Shown: positions 25,254 through 34,985 of the stretch, piece after piece
Numbering within the stretch: the stretch's first letter is position 1
Layout: the number at the start of each line of letters is the position of its first letter
Assembly (NCBI RefSeq): GCF_014229965.1
Contig: NZ_JABGBW010000001.1
Span: 535,844-599,843 of the forward strand
DNA: 64,000 nt
From: Peptostreptococcus canis
Lineage (GTDB): Bacteria; Bacillota; Clostridia; Peptostreptococcales; Peptostreptococcaceae
Direction of reading: 5' to 3'
Notes under the pieces: model-generated
The model's database searches: none
The model's input: only the letters and a program-made list of their open reading frames with translations
What the model was told of the DNA's origin: nothing
Position numbers and translations under genes: made by a program

Positions 25254-26129
25254 ATGAAGAAATTAATAAGCGTTATACTTACAATAGTTCTGATACTATC
25301 AATAATACTATTCTGGAAGATAAAAAATAACGATGAAAAACTATATGGTTTAACAATTGATGATAGTTGGTATGATAATGTCAGTATTGAAGAGATTGTT
25401 TCGTCACTGAAAAATTTTAAAGTCAAACCCACAGTGAGAATTGTAATGTCGAAAGATACTCACCCCAAAGAGTATATAGAGATATTTAGAGAGATACATG
25501 AAGTGGCATATATTATGGCAGAACCGGTAGATTCTTATGAGATGAATTTATATAAAGATGTCGAGAGTTATAGAAACAGATTTTTGCAATCGGATAAATA
25601 TTTGGGAAAATACGTTGATATCTGGGAAATTGGAAATGAAATAAATGGAGTAGAATGGATTAGACAAAGTGATAAACTGATTATTAAAAAAGTGATGGCT
25701 GCTCATGATGTTTTCGAAGGTACGGATAAAAAAACAGCAATAACATTTTATTATGAGAATCCTTCACATAATAGAGATATGATCAGGTGGATAAGAGAGA
25801 ATGTTTCATTGAAGATTAGAAAAGAAATAGATTATGTTTTTATTAGTTATTATGAGGATGATAATGAGGGATATAATCCGGATTGGCAAAAACTAATTAC
25901 TGAATTTCAGACTCTATTTCCCGATTCAAAGATAGGAATTGGAGAATGTGGTAATACTGCAAATACTGCAAATATCAATAGTAAAATCGAAATGATAAAT
26001 AAATATTATAAAATGCCTTTTTTTACAAAAAATTACATAGGTGGATATTTTTGGTGGAATTATGTAGCAGATTGCATTCCTCATAGAGAAAATAAAATAT
26101 ACAAAGCAATCTATGATAATTTCAAGTAA
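25254..26129 (+). CDS. Membrane-anchored glycosidase-like (TIM-barrel) protein
   Basis: 291 residues. The first 22 form a signal anchor (KKLISVILTIVLILSIILFW). The rest looks like a clan-A glycoside hydrolase barrel: an early strand TIDDSW, VDIWEIGNEINGVEW with the NE pair expected to hold the acid/base Glu (about residue 127), the strand IDYVFISYYEDD, and KIGIGECGN with a Glu in the nucleophile position (about 232), ending GGYFWWNYVAD. I infer an extracytoplasmic hydrolase or an inactive relative; the family is not pinned down. No sugar genes are next to it. Confidence 0.55.
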   Translation: MKKLISVILTIVLILSIILFWKIKNNDEKLYGLTIDDSWYDNVSIEEIVSSLKNFKVKPTVRIVMSKDTHPKEYIEIFREIHEVAYIMAEPVDSYEMNLYKDVESYRNRFLQSDKYLGKYVDIWEIGNEINGVEWIRQSDKLIIKKVMAAHDVFEGTDKKTAITFYYENPSHNRDMIRWIRENVSLKIRKEIDYVFISYYEDDNEGYNPDWQKLITEFQTLFPDSKIGIGECGNTANTANINSKIEMINKYYKMPFFTKNYIGGYFWWNYVADCIPHRENKIYKAIYDNFK

Positions 26130-26397
26130 CAGAAAGAAAGGTATATAATTTTTTTATTATTAACCAAAAGTCTAATTAATTCGAATTTTTGAAAGTTTTG
26201 AAAACAACATAAACTTTGTTTTATGTGAATATTATTCAATACTATGGGTGAAAAATAATCTTTGTATAAAATTAAAACTCATTTAAATAAGATAATAATA
26301 ATCATATCTATAAAAAATCTTCTCTCAATGTTATAATATAGTAAACCTTTAAAAATTTATAGGTTAGAATAGTTAGATTTTTTTGGGGGGTGAGATA

Positions 26398-26985
26398 ATG
26401 AAATTCAAAGATTTTTATTCTTGTGAAGTAGAAGAACATATTTTGGAAAATATAGATGAAGAATATAGAAGAAATATGGATATTCTCATTAAAAAACTTG
26501 ATCAGGGAACATGGACTCAAAAACAAAAAAAGAAACAAAAAAGTAGTATCTTGCCTAATATTGCTTTATACAAAACATTTTTGCAGTATGGGATACCAAA
26601 AGAAAGGGCAAGAGAATTAGTAAGAAAACGAGCTTATTTTAGGGCGGAAAAAGCACATAATATATTATCAAAATTCTTTCATTTACCTAAATTTTCTAGA
26701 GTATTCAGATTTTTTATGAGAAAAGGAATGAATGGTAATGAATTTTGGATAAGTGAAATACTGTTTGACAATGACGAAAAATATGTGGTGGATATAACTA
26801 AATGCTTGTGGGCCGATACATGTAGTTATTTTGACTGTATTGAAATTTGCGAAGTATTTTGTTTAAGCGATCATATTGTCTTTGGAAATATAGATAAAAT
26901 GGACTTTAGGCGAAATGAAACACTTGGTATGGGTGGAAAGAAGTGTGATTTTTGTTTTATTTTTAAAAATGACTTGGATAATTAA
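26398..26985 (+). CDS. ATC hydrolase-like protein (PF14196)
   Basis: 195 residues. The C-terminus NETLGMGGKKCDFCFIFKN matches the conserved end of the L-2-amino-thiazoline-4-carboxylic acid hydrolase family (lgxGxxxCDFrf). The middle has AEKAHNILSKFFHLPKFSR, and FDNDEKYVVDITKCLWADTCSYFDCIEIC carries further cysteines. In Pseudomonas the namesake enzyme opens a thiazoline ring to make cysteine; in Firmicutes the function is open. Start at 26398 follows GGGGGGTGAG. It stands alone before a WYL regulator. Confidence 0.7.
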   Translation: MKFKDFYSCEVEEHILENIDEEYRRNMDILIKKLDQGTWTQKQKKKQKSSILPNIALYKTFLQYGIPKERARELVRKRAYFRAEKAHNILSKFFHLPKFSRVFRFFMRKGMNGNEFWISEILFDNDEKYVVDITKCLWADTCSYFDCIEICEVFCLSDHIVFGNIDKMDFRRNETLGMGGKKCDFCFIFKNDLDN

Positions 26986-27048
26986 CTTATAGTCAGCTAT
27001 GTAAAATCAATCAAAAGATTATAGAATTGGAATTTAAAATATTTTTAA

Positions 27049-27137
27049 TAAAACCTCCTGTAATATTGTACAGATCTTCAATTGTTAGATTTTTGGTATA
27101 ACTTTTGGTGGTCGGTACAAAAAAATAGGAGGTTTTA
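27049..27137. repeat. Inverted repeat before the second WYL gene
   Basis: TAAAACCTCCT (27049-27059) and its exact inverse AGGAGGTTTTA (27127-27137) enclose 67 bases. A TATAAT lies downstream at 27180-27185. Could be a small decayed element or a transcript structure. Confidence 0.5.
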
Positions 27138-27207
27138 ATTATAATTTTGAATATGATATATAGTATAGTTTCAATATGGTATAATAGGGGCAAGAGAGGT
27201 CAAAGCT

Positions 27208-28107
27208 ATGAAAAATAATAGATTATTTAGAATACTATATTATATACTGGAAAATGGTAAAGTAACAGCAAGAGAGTTATCAGATAAGTTTGAAGTATCA
27301 GTAAGGACAATTTACAGAGATATAGATTCTTTAAGCGGTGCGGGTATTCCAATTTACACAATTCAAGGTAAAAATGGAGGTATAGAAATTGCTGAAGAAT
27401 TTGTACTTAGCAAATCATTACTGACTAAAGACGAAAAAGAGCAAATTATGGTAGCACTTCATGGTTTGGAAAATATAAATAAATTATATGAGAATGAATT
27501 GCTAACAAAATTATCGGCACTATTTAAAATGAAAAACACAAATTGGATAGAGATTGATTTTAATAACTGGCAAAATAATAAGATTCATGAGAAAACTTTC
27601 AATGAAATAAAGTCTGCGATTTTAAGTAAAAGTATAATTTCTTTTTCATATTTTAGTAGTAACAAAGAGGAAACAAGTCGCAAAGTGAAACCCGCAAGGC
27701 TATTGTTTAAAGGCCAGGATTGGTACTTATATGCATTTTGTTTGTTCCGAAATGATTTTAGATATTTTAAGTTATCCAGAATTAAAAATTTGGAAGTATT
27801 ATCTGTAAAATTTGAAGAAAATTTTGATAGTTTGGCATTAAAAAAAGAGATAAAGTATGAAAATACTGTATGTATAAAAGTGAAATTTGAACGCAAAGTT
27901 GCATTTAGGGTTTATGATGAGTTAAGTGGAGATATAACTGAGGATGATAAAGGTTATCTGTATGCGGAAATAGAAATACCAAATGACTATAATCTATATA
28001 ATTACATTTTTTCTTTTGGAGATGGTGTCGAAGTTTTGGAACCGGCAGAGATACGTATGCAAATTAAAGAGATGGCAAATAAAATAGTACAAAAATATGA
28101 AATTTGA
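27208..28107 (+). CDS. WYL-domain transcriptional regulator
   Basis: 299 residues: an HTH_11 winged helix (LFRILYYILENGKVTARELSDKFEVSVRTIYRDIDSLSGAGIPIYTIQGKNGG, residues 5-57), then a WYL domain (about 133-200, with GQDWYLYAFCLFRNDFRYFKLSRIKNL) and a WCX tail. Its stop codon lies within the palindrome TGACAAATGGTGTCA, which also precedes the Zn-ribbon/ClbS pair at 4.5 kb. I infer that it controls both loci and the VanZ gene downstream. Effector unknown; some WYL proteins sense nucleic acids or damage signals. Confidence 0.85.
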   Translation: MKNNRLFRILYYILENGKVTARELSDKFEVSVRTIYRDIDSLSGAGIPIYTIQGKNGGIEIAEEFVLSKSLLTKDEKEQIMVALHGLENINKLYENELLTKLSALFKMKNTNWIEIDFNNWQNNKIHEKTFNEIKSAILSKSIISFSYFSSNKEETSRKVKPARLLFKGQDWYLYAFCLFRNDFRYFKLSRIKNLEVLSVKFEENFDSLALKKEIKYENTVCIKVKFERKVAFRVYDELSGDITEDDKGYLYAEIEIPNDYNLYNYIFSFGDGVEVLEPAEIRMQIKEMANKIVQKYEI

Positions 28108-28119
28108 CAAATGGTGTCA
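28105..28119. promoter_or_regulatory. Operator-like palindrome, copy 2
   Basis: TGACAAATGGTGTCA, identical to 4541-4555, overlaps the WYL stop codon and a TTGACA (28104-28109), about 65 bases before the vanZ-like gene. Confidence 0.65.
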
Positions 28120-28183
28120 AGCATTGAGTTTATTTTGAAAGTAGTTATAAATAAAGTAAAAAAATAAGAGGGAGGATTAAAAT

Positions 28184-28690
28184 ATGTTAGAAAAGAAAAA
28201 TTTTATGTTGACGAAAATTGTATTTAGTATTTATTTTATACTTCTTGTATGGTTAATCCTTTTTAAATTATCAACAAATATATATGATATTCCGCACATG
28301 AGAAATTTAAATCTGGTACCTTTTGGACAATCAGTGATTTTAAACGGAAAAATGGATTACTCTGAAATTATATATAATATAATTGTTTTCATTCCTTTGG
28401 GAATATATATGATGATTTTGAATCTTCCACAAAAAAGTTGGTTAAAATTATTAGTAGGATTTATTATAAGTATAATATTTGAAACTATACAATACATATT
28501 TGCTATAGGTGGTAGTGATATTACAGATGTAATTGGTAATACATTAGGTGTTTTTGTAGGTATAATTTTATATAATTTTCTTAAGAAGTTATTTAAGCAT
28601 AGGACAGAAAAATTAGTAAATTATTTTTTCTTGATTATGGAGATAATAGCTGTATTAGGATATTTATTTTTAATAGTGATTCAAAAATAA
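28184..28690 (+). CDS. VanZ-like family membrane protein
   Basis: 168 residues with five membrane helices. VanZ marks: RNLNLVPFGQS after the first helix, YNIIVFIPLGIYMMIL, ETIQYIFAIGGSDITDVIGNTLGVFVGIIL. VanZ of Enterococcus gives low-level teicoplanin resistance by an unknown mechanism; most relatives are uncharacterised. AGGGAGG lies 8 bases before the ATG. The palindrome between it and the WYL regulator suggests it is the regulator's target. Confidence 0.85.
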   Translation: MLEKKNFMLTKIVFSIYFILLVWLILFKLSTNIYDIPHMRNLNLVPFGQSVILNGKMDYSEIIYNIIVFIPLGIYMMILNLPQKSWLKLLVGFIISIIFETIQYIFAIGGSDITDVIGNTLGVFVGIILYNFLKKLFKHRTEKLVNYFFLIMEIIAVLGYLFLIVIQK

Positions 28691-28901
28691 TCTGAAATAG
28701 CGGTATTTCCTGCATCATACAAGAACAATATGATTATGAAGAGCATTGCTGGTGATAAAAAATACATAGCTAAATAAAGGACAAAAATATATTTTTGGTT
28801 GCTTGGCTTTTATAATCAATCGTTAAGTATTATGGAAAACAAATTGTCGAAATGATATAATATTGATAAAAATAATCAATAGGTATTAAATAGGAGGTTT
28901 T

Positions 28902-30323
28902 ATGAAATTTAATATAGGGAAATCAGGCGGAGTTAAGGGAGTTTTGGTCTTTGAAAATGATATTAAGACTGAGTATTTGAAGTATTTAAAAGATAAAGAA
29001 ATTTTTAGTGGAAAAGCCGAGGAAGTTCATTATTATATAGATTCAAATATGAAAGAATATCTGTTTATAGGTTTAGGAGAAGAATCAAAAATTGATTATG
29101 ATATTCTTAGAAAAACTTTCTACAATGTAAATAATACTTTGCTAAAAAACAAGGTTGATGAGGTAGAGCTTAATATACCTAAATTAAATAATTTATGCAA
29201 TTATAGAATTGCTCAAGCGATTTCTGAAGGTATGTTACAAGCTACATATAAATATGATAAATTTAAAGGTGATAGAAAAGAAGTCAATGAAATTGTAGTT
29301 AATTATATACCGGTTTCAGGAAAGGAAGAGAGAGCTGAAAAAGGAATTAATGAATCAATAAATTTAGTGGAATCAATATTTTTGGCACGTGACCTGGTTA
29401 ATCAGCCTGCAAATGTAATTTACCCTGAAACATTGGCACAGATAGCAAAAGAAAAGTTAGAAAAAAATGGGGTCAAAGTAACTATTTATGGAAAAAAAGA
29501 AATTGAAGATTTAAATATGGCGGCTTATTTAAGTGTTGCCAGAGCGAGTGCTAAAGAACCTAAATTAATTGTAATGGAGTATTATAATAATCCCGAATCT
29601 GATGAAAGGTTTGCACTTGTTGGAAAAGGACTTACTTATGATAGTGGCGGATATGCAATTAAACCGGCGACTAGTATGGTAGATATGTTTACTGATATGG
29701 GTGGTGCAGGTACAGTTATAGGTGCGATGAATGCATTATCTGGTATGAACGCAAAGGTCAATGTGGTAGGGATTGTAGCTGCTTGTGAAAATATGATTTC
29801 AGGTGATGGCTATAGAAATGGTGATATTATAAATTCTATGAGTGGAAAAACAATTGAAATTGTAAATACAGATGCTGAAGGAAGACTTACTTTAGCAGAT
29901 GCGGTGTATTATGCGGCTAATAATTTGGGAGCTACTAAATTGATTGATCTTGCGACATTGACAGGAGCTTGCGTAATGGCATTTGGTGAACAGGTGAGCG
30001 GTGTAGTTACAAATAATGATGAGTTTTTTAAAAAACTTGAAGAGGCTACTTTTAAAGCCGGTGAAATTGTATGGAAAATGCCTAATATAGAGTATTATAA
30101 AAAAATGAACGATTCAAAGGTGGCCGACATAAAAAATACTGGTGGAAAGTTTGGTGGTATGATTACAGCTGGTCTATTTGTAGGTTCATTTATAGGTAAA
30201 GAAATTCCCTGGATACATATAGATATTGCAGGGACAGCATATATTAGCAAATCATATGGATATTTAAAAGAAGGAGCTACCGGAACATTAGTTAAATCCT
30301 TATATTATTTATTAAGTGAATAG
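28902..30323 (+). CDS. pepA: Leucyl aminopeptidase (M17)
   Basis: 473 residues. The N-terminal domain (1-150) is divergent; the catalytic domain has GKGLTYDSGGYAIKPATSMVDMFTDMGGAG (metal and catalytic Lys/Asp) and the family signature NTDAEGRLTLADAVYYA, with ATLTGA after it. M17 enzymes are cytosolic dinuclear-metal aminopeptidases, usually hexamers, that release N-terminal residues in peptide turnover. Length fits the family. AGGAGG is 6 bases before the ATG and a strong terminator follows, so it is a single-gene unit. Confidence 0.92.
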   Translation: MKFNIGKSGGVKGVLVFENDIKTEYLKYLKDKEIFSGKAEEVHYYIDSNMKEYLFIGLGEESKIDYDILRKTFYNVNNTLLKNKVDEVELNIPKLNNLCNYRIAQAISEGMLQATYKYDKFKGDRKEVNEIVVNYIPVSGKEERAEKGINESINLVESIFLARDLVNQPANVIYPETLAQIAKEKLEKNGVKVTIYGKKEIEDLNMAAYLSVARASAKEPKLIVMEYYNNPESDERFALVGKGLTYDSGGYAIKPATSMVDMFTDMGGAGTVIGAMNALSGMNAKVNVVGIVAACENMISGDGYRNGDIINSMSGKTIEIVNTDAEGRLTLADAVYYAANNLGATKLIDLATLTGACVMAFGEQVSGVVTNNDEFFKKLEEATFKAGEIVWKMPNIEYYKKMNDSKVADIKNTGGKFGGMITAGLFVGSFIGKEIPWIHIDIAGTAYISKSYGYLKEGATGTLVKSLYYLLSE

Positions 30324-30352
30324 AAATGTATAAAGTGTGATTAGTGTGATTT

Positions 30353-30396
30353 AAATAGGTATTTTCAACTTTAGCCGTGAAAATACCTATTTTTAC
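30353..30396 (+). terminator. Intrinsic terminator after pepA
   Basis: A perfect 15-bp stem (30353-30367 with 30378-30392), 10-base loop and a T-rich 3' end. Confidence 0.85.
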
Positions 30397-30481
30397 TTGC
30401 TTATTATTTTTGGAATAAAGGTTATTCAAATCGAAAGAATTATGTAAGAGTCTAACTTCAAATAAAACAGAATAAAAATCA

Positions 30482-30510
30482 TTCGCAATTAATAAAAAGT
30501 ATGTTATACT
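30482..30510 (+). promoter_or_regulatory. Probable pflB promoter
   Basis: TTCGCA (30482-30487) and TATACT (30505-30510), 17 bp apart, about 70 bases before pflB. The -35 is weak, which allows for activator control. Confidence 0.5.
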
Positions 30511-30577
30511 ATTTATGTAGGAGTTTTTAATGTAAAAATACCTGATTATTAATTTTATTAAAAAAAGGAGGAATAAG

Positions 30578-32806
30578 ATGGCATGGGAAGGTTTTAAAGG
30601 TCACACATGGAAAGAAGAGATCGATGTTCGTGATTTTATTCAACAGAATTATATCGAGTACAGAGGTAATGATGATTTTTTAGTAGGACCTACAGAAGCT
30701 ACAAAAGCCCTGTGGGAACAAGTAATGGAACTATCTAAAAAAGAGTTAGAAAATGGTGGAGTTTTAGATATGGATACAGAAATTGTGTCTACTATTATTT
30801 CTCATGGACCTGGTTATTTAGATAAAAATAAGGAAAAAATAGTTGGTTTTCAGACTGATAAACCATTTAAGCGTTCACTACAGCCTTTTGGTGGAATTCG
30901 TACAGCAGAACAATCTTGTGAATTGTATGGGTACAAGGTAGATAAAGAAATTTCGCGTATTTTTAGAGATTGGAGAAAAACTCATAATCAGGGTGTTTTT
31001 GATGTATATACTCCTGAAATGCGTAGAGCTCGTAGTAATAAAATAATTACAGGATTGCCGGATGCATATGGTCGTGGTCGTATAATAGGGGATTATCGTC
31101 GTGTAGCATTGTATGGGGCAGATCGTTTAATGAATGAAAAAATGAAGGATTGGAATAATACTGGTAATGGAACTATGACAGAGTCGGTTATTCGTCAACG
31201 TGAAGAATTAAGTGAACAATATCGTGCATTGAACGAACTCAAAGAATTGGGAAAAATTTACGGATTTGATATTTCAAAGCCGGCTACTAATGCAAAAGAA
31301 GCTTTTCAGTGGACATATTTTGCTTATTTGGCTGCAGTTAAAGAACAAAATGGTGCAGCAATGTCTCTTGGACGTGTTTCAACATTTTTAGACATATATG
31401 TTGAACGGGATATTGCAAATGGAATTTTGACTGAAAAAGAAGCACAAGAATTAGTAGATCATTTTGTTATGAAATTGCGTTTAGTTAAATTTGCCCGTAC
31501 TCCTGACTATAATGAATTGTTCTCTGGAGATCCTACTTGGGTAACTGAATCAATAGCGGGAATTGGATTAGATGGTAGATCATTAGTTACAAAAAATTCA
31601 TTTCGTTTCTTGCATACATTGTACAATTTAGGTCCGGCTCCGGAACCAAATCTAACTGTATTATGGTCACCGGCACTACCGGATGGATTTAAAAAGTTTG
31701 CAACAAGAGTATCGATTGATACATCGGCAATACAGTATGAAAATGACGAAATAATGCGTCCGGAATATGGAGATGATTATGGAATAGCTTGTTGTGTTTC
31801 TGCTATGCGTATAGGAAAGCAGATGCAATTTTTTGGTGCTCGTGCGAACTTAGCAAAGTGCTTACTGTATGCCATTAATGGTGGTGTAGATGAAAAGACG
31901 GGAATTCAAGTTGGACCGAGTTATAAACCTATAACATCCGAGTATCTGGATTATGATGAAGTAATGGAAAAATTTGATAAAATGGAAGAATGGTTAGCAG
32001 GTTTATATGTGAATACTTTGAATGTTATTCATTATATGCATGATAAATATTCATACGAGAGAATCCAGATGGCACTATACGATACAAAATTATTGCGTAC
32101 AATGGCTACCGGTATAGCAGGATTTTCAGTTGCAGCAGATTCACTTTCAGCTATTAAATATGCAAAGGTTAAAATTATAAGAGATGAAAAAACCGGTTTG
32201 GCAATTGATTATGAAATAGAGGGAGATTATCCTAAATATGGTAATAATGATGATCGTGTTGATCAGATTGCAATTGACCTGTTGAAGAGTTTTATGACTA
32301 AAGTCAAGAAATATCAGACTTATCGTGAATCTGTCCAAACAACTTCTATTTTGACTATTACATCAAATGTTGTTTATGGAAAGAATACGGGAAATACTCC
32401 GGATGGTCGTAGAGATGGCACTCCATTTGCACCGGGTGCGAATCCATTACATGGTCGCGATACTCATGGAGCATTGGCCAGCTTGACATCAGTGGCAAAA
32501 TTACCATACAGATATTCATTAGATGGTATTTCAAACACATTCTCAATAGTTCCAAAAGCATTGGGTAAAGAATTGGAAACACAAGAAGAAAATTTAGCTA
32601 TGTTGTTGGATGGATACTCTAAAAAGGGCGGACATCATTTAAATATTAATGTATTTAACCGTGAAACTTTGATGGATGCAATGGAACATCCTGAAAATTA
32701 TCCTCAGTTAACGGTTCGTGTGTCCGGATACGCAGTTAATTTTATAAAACTGACTCGCGAACAACAGCTGGAAGTTATAAAACGCACTATGCATGAAAGT
32801 ATGTAA
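30578..32806 (+). CDS. pflB: Formate C-acetyltransferase (pyruvate formate-lyase)
   Basis: 742 residues, the normal length. It converts pyruvate + CoA to acetyl-CoA + formate in anaerobic fermentation using a glycyl radical. The active-site Cys-Cys pair is in [12 protein letters not shown] (about residue 403) and the radical-bearing glycine in RVSGYAVNF near the C-terminus (about 716). Other family blocks are [19 protein letters not shown] and [25 protein letters not shown] precedes the ATG. The activating enzyme follows 157 bases later. Codon use is richer in CGT arginine than the neighbours, as in a highly expressed gene. Confidence 0.95.
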   Translation: MAWEGFKGHTWKEEIDVRDFIQQNYIEYRGNDDFLVGPTEATKALWEQVMELSKKELENGGVLDMDTEIVSTIISHGPGYLDKNKEKIVGFQTDKPFKRSLQPFGGIRTAEQSCELYGYKVDKEISRIFRDWRKTHNQGVFDVYTPEMRRARSNKIITGLPDAYGRGRIIGDYRRVALYGADRLMNEKMKDWNNTGNGTMTESVIRQREELSEQYRALNELKELGKIYGFDISKPATNAKEAFQWTYFAYLAAVKEQNGAAMSLGRVSTFLDIYVERDIANGILTEKEAQELVDHFVMKLRLVKFARTPDYNELFSGDPTWVTESIAGIGLDGRSLVTKNSFRFLHTLYNLGPAPEPNLTVLWSPALPDGFKKFATRVSIDTSAIQYENDEIMRPEYGDDYGIACCVSAMRIGKQMQFFGARANLAKCLLYAINGGVDEKTGIQVGPSYKPITSEYLDYDEVMEKFDKMEEWLAGLYVNTLNVIHYMHDKYSYERIQMALYDTKLLRTMATGIAGFSVAADSLSAIKYAKVKIIRDEKTGLAIDYEIEGDYPKYGNNDDRVDQIAIDLLKSFMTKVKKYQTYRESVQTTSILTITSNVVYGKNTGNTPDGRRDGTPFAPGANPLHGRDTHGALASLTSVAKLPYRYSLDGISNTFSIVPKALGKELETQEENLAMLLDGYSKKGGHHLNINVFNRETLMDAMEHPENYPQLTVRVSGYAVNFIKLTREQQLEVIKRTMHESM

Positions 32807-32826
32807 AAAAGTATATTTAAAAATTT

Positions 32827-32938
32827 AAGGGACTAATCCAAAAGTCTATATTTTTAACTTATCATTATAGTAAATTTATTAATTTAGAAATTCTATATCT
32901 TGATAGGCTAATATTTTTGACTTGTGAGTTAGTCCCTT
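32827..32938 (+). other. Inverted-repeat element between pflB and pflA
   Basis: AAGGGACTAA (32827-32836) and TTAGTCCCTT (32929-32938) are exact inverses about 92 bases apart, with AAAGTC/GACTT able to extend pairing inward, and a T4 after it. It fills most of the intergenic space. It may be an mRNA-stability or partial-termination structure or a small mobile repeat. Confidence 0.6.
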
Positions 32939-32963
32939 TTAAAAATGGAAGGTTGATGATGAA

Positions 32964-33725
32964 ATGTCAAAAAAGATAATAGGATATATTCATTCTACTG
33001 AAAGTTTTGGTTCAGTAGATGGACCGGGAATAAGATTTATTTCTTTTTTTCAGGGGTGTCGCATGTTTTGTGAGTTTTGCCATAATCCTGATACTTGGAA
33101 ATTTAAAGAAGGAAAGCCATATACTGCCAAAGAATTGTTTAATGAAGCAATGAAATATAAAGAATTTTGGGGAGATAAAGGAGGAATAACGGCAAGTGGA
33201 GGGGAACCCCTTTTACAAATTGATTTTCTGATAGAGTATTTTAAACTTGCTAAAAAAGAAGGAATAAATACAACACTTGACACGTGTGGAATGCCATTTA
33301 CATATGATGAGCCATTTATTTCTAAGTTTGATGAATTGTTAAAATATACAGATTTAATTTTATTTGATATAAAACATATTCGAAATAAAGTTCATAAAAA
33401 AATAACTGGTTGGGAAAATAAAAATATACTTGAAATGGGTAGGTATCTGTCTGAAAAAAAAATACCTGTTTGGATAAGACATGTTTTAGTTCCCAAACGC
33501 AGTGACTATGATGAGGACTTGATAGAATTGGATAAGTATATAAGAACGTTGGATAATGTTTATAAAGTGGAAATTTTACCTTATCATACGATGGGAAAAT
33601 ATAAATGGGATAATCTGGGGATGGAATACACTTTAGAAGGGATAGAACCACCAACTCAAGAACGTATTGAAAATGCAAAGAAAATTTTAAATGTAGATAG
33701 TTATACTCGATATCGTGATTTGTAA
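32964..33725 (+). CDS. pflA: Pyruvate formate-lyase activating enzyme
   Basis: 253 residues, radical SAM. The cluster motif is CRMFCEFCHNPDTW (CxxxCxxC, residues about 31-38), with SAM-binding GGITASGGEPLLQ and the later LDTCGMP, DLILFDIKHI and WIRHVLVPKRSD blocks. It uses a 4Fe-4S cluster and SAM to generate the glycyl radical on PflB. Its place just after pflB confirms the role. Confidence 0.95.
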   Translation: MSKKIIGYIHSTESFGSVDGPGIRFISFFQGCRMFCEFCHNPDTWKFKEGKPYTAKELFNEAMKYKEFWGDKGGITASGGEPLLQIDFLIEYFKLAKKEGINTTLDTCGMPFTYDEPFISKFDELLKYTDLILFDIKHIRNKVHKKITGWENKNILEMGRYLSEKKIPVWIRHVLVPKRSDYDEDLIELDKYIRTLDNVYKVEILPYHTMGKYKWDNLGMEYTLEGIEPPTQERIENAKKILNVDSYTRYRDL

Positions 33726-33897
33726 AAAAAATCACTAATTAGACCTGCATTGAATTATAATCTTATATAAAGTATCCACATATATAAGAATACATTTTAA
33801 TAGCATATTTTAAAAATAATGTTTAATTAAATAATTTAAACACTATATTTACAAAGTTATTTTAAAATGCTAAGATTTATATACGAGGAGGTGGATT

Positions 33898-34593
33898 ATG
33901 AGAAAAGAAGATGTATTATCTAAAATAAAAGGCGGGATAATTGTATCTTGTCAGGCACTTGAAGGAGAAGATTTATACAGACCTGAAGGTGGAATTATGC
34001 CATTGATGGCAAAGGCAGCTTTAAACGCTGGTGCAGTAGGAATAAGAGCGCAAGGAACAAGGGATATTATTGATATAAAAAAAGAAGTAAATCTTCCGGT
34101 AATCGGAATTATCAAAAAAGGATACGATGGAATGGAACAGTATATTACTGCAACTATGAAAGAGGTTGATGAATTAGTGAAAACCGGATGTGAAATAATA
34201 GCCTTGGATTGTACTATGAGACCAAGAAATGACGGAGTAAGTATAAATGGTTTTATAGAGCAAATAAAATTAAAATATCCCGATATAATCTTGATGGCTG
34301 ATATTTCAACCTTAGAAGAAGGAATAAATGCACAAAAAGCCGGTGTAGATTTGGTAGGTACTACTTTGAGTGGATATACTTCCTACTCGAAGGGAAAAAA
34401 TAACGGACCGGATATAAACTTAGTAAAAGAACTAACTTCATCTATAAATATACCAATAATTGCAGAAGGAAGAATACATTACCCTGAACAAGCAAAAGAA
34501 GCATTAAATGCAGGTGCTTATGCAGTAGTAGTAGGTGGAGCAATTACCAGACCTAGAGAAATAGCAACCAGATTTGTAAAAGCTATAAAATAA
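33898..34593 (+). CDS. nanE: N-acetylmannosamine-6-phosphate 2-epimerase
   Basis: 231 residues, a ribulose-phosphate-binding TIM barrel. NanE marks: [78 protein letters not shown] and [14 protein letters not shown]. It turns ManNAc-6-P into GlcNAc-6-P in sialic-acid or ManNAc breakdown. A strong GAGGAGGTGG precedes the ATG. No nanA, nanK or transporter is adjacent in this window, so it is an orphan here. Confidence 0.92.
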   Translation: MRKEDVLSKIKGGIIVSCQALEGEDLYRPEGGIMPLMAKAALNAGAVGIRAQGTRDIIDIKKEVNLPVIGIIKKGYDGMEQYITATMKEVDELVKTGCEIIALDCTMRPRNDGVSINGFIEQIKLKYPDIILMADISTLEEGINAQKAGVDLVGTTLSGYTSYSKGKNNGPDINLVKELTSSINIPIIAEGRIHYPEQAKEALNAGAYAVVVGGAITRPREIATRFVKAIK

Positions 34594-34609
34594 CTATGGA
34601 GTAATTATT

Positions 34610-34740
34610 ATGATTCTAGAAACAGAAAGATTATTGTTAAGATTAAAGAAAAATATATTCCTATTTTGAATGAAGTTAGAACAGAATATGTAATGAGTTT
34701 GAGTAAAGAAGATTATAAGAAATTAAATGATGAACGTTAA
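34610..34740 (+). pseudogene. Decayed GNAT acetyltransferase start and unidentified tail
   Basis: The ATG at 34610 encodes MILETERLLLRLKKN, the usual start of RimJ/RimL-type acetyltransferases, but stops at 34669. Another frame to 34740 gives EKYIPILNEVRTEYVMSLSKEDYKKLNDE, a helical tail that is not GNAT-like. These look like fused remnants. The remaining gap to 34985 holds the promoter described next. Confidence 0.45.
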
Positions 34741-34810
34741 AAACATTTAAATAATATATGAATAAAAATTGATAGAAAAATTTTGGAAAATTAAGAATTG
34801 ATATTGTTTT

Positions 34811-34925
34811 CTATATATTGTATATAGTTATGCTCAACTGTACTAATAAAATAAGATTGGTACAGTAATTTATATTATTTTCTGAATTTTCAAAAACTTG
34901 ACGCTTATATACAATATTGTATAAT
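34811..34925 (+). promoter_or_regulatory. Promoter with two palindromes for the protease/nuclease operon
   Basis: TTGACG (34898-34903) and TATAAT (34920-34925) are 16 bp apart. TATACAATATTGTATA (34908-34923), a perfect 16-bp palindrome, covers the spacer and -10. A related palindrome CTATATA-TTG-TATATAG lies at 34811-34827. Both are candidate repressor sites. Confidence 0.65.
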
Positions 34926-34985
34926 TATGTTAAAGGAAGAAGTAGCTGAAAATTGAATATTTGTAGGATTTAAGGAGGGACCAAT

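Noticed and set aside
27011-27193. Minus-strand 60-residue ORF with a GG-leader-like segment (bacteriocin precursor?)
   Set aside because: No bacteriocin export or immunity genes nearby and the GG context is weak; likely chance.
33322-33735. 137-residue minus-strand ORF over pflA
   Set aside because: Antisense shadow of a clear gene with unnatural Phe/Tyr/His content.
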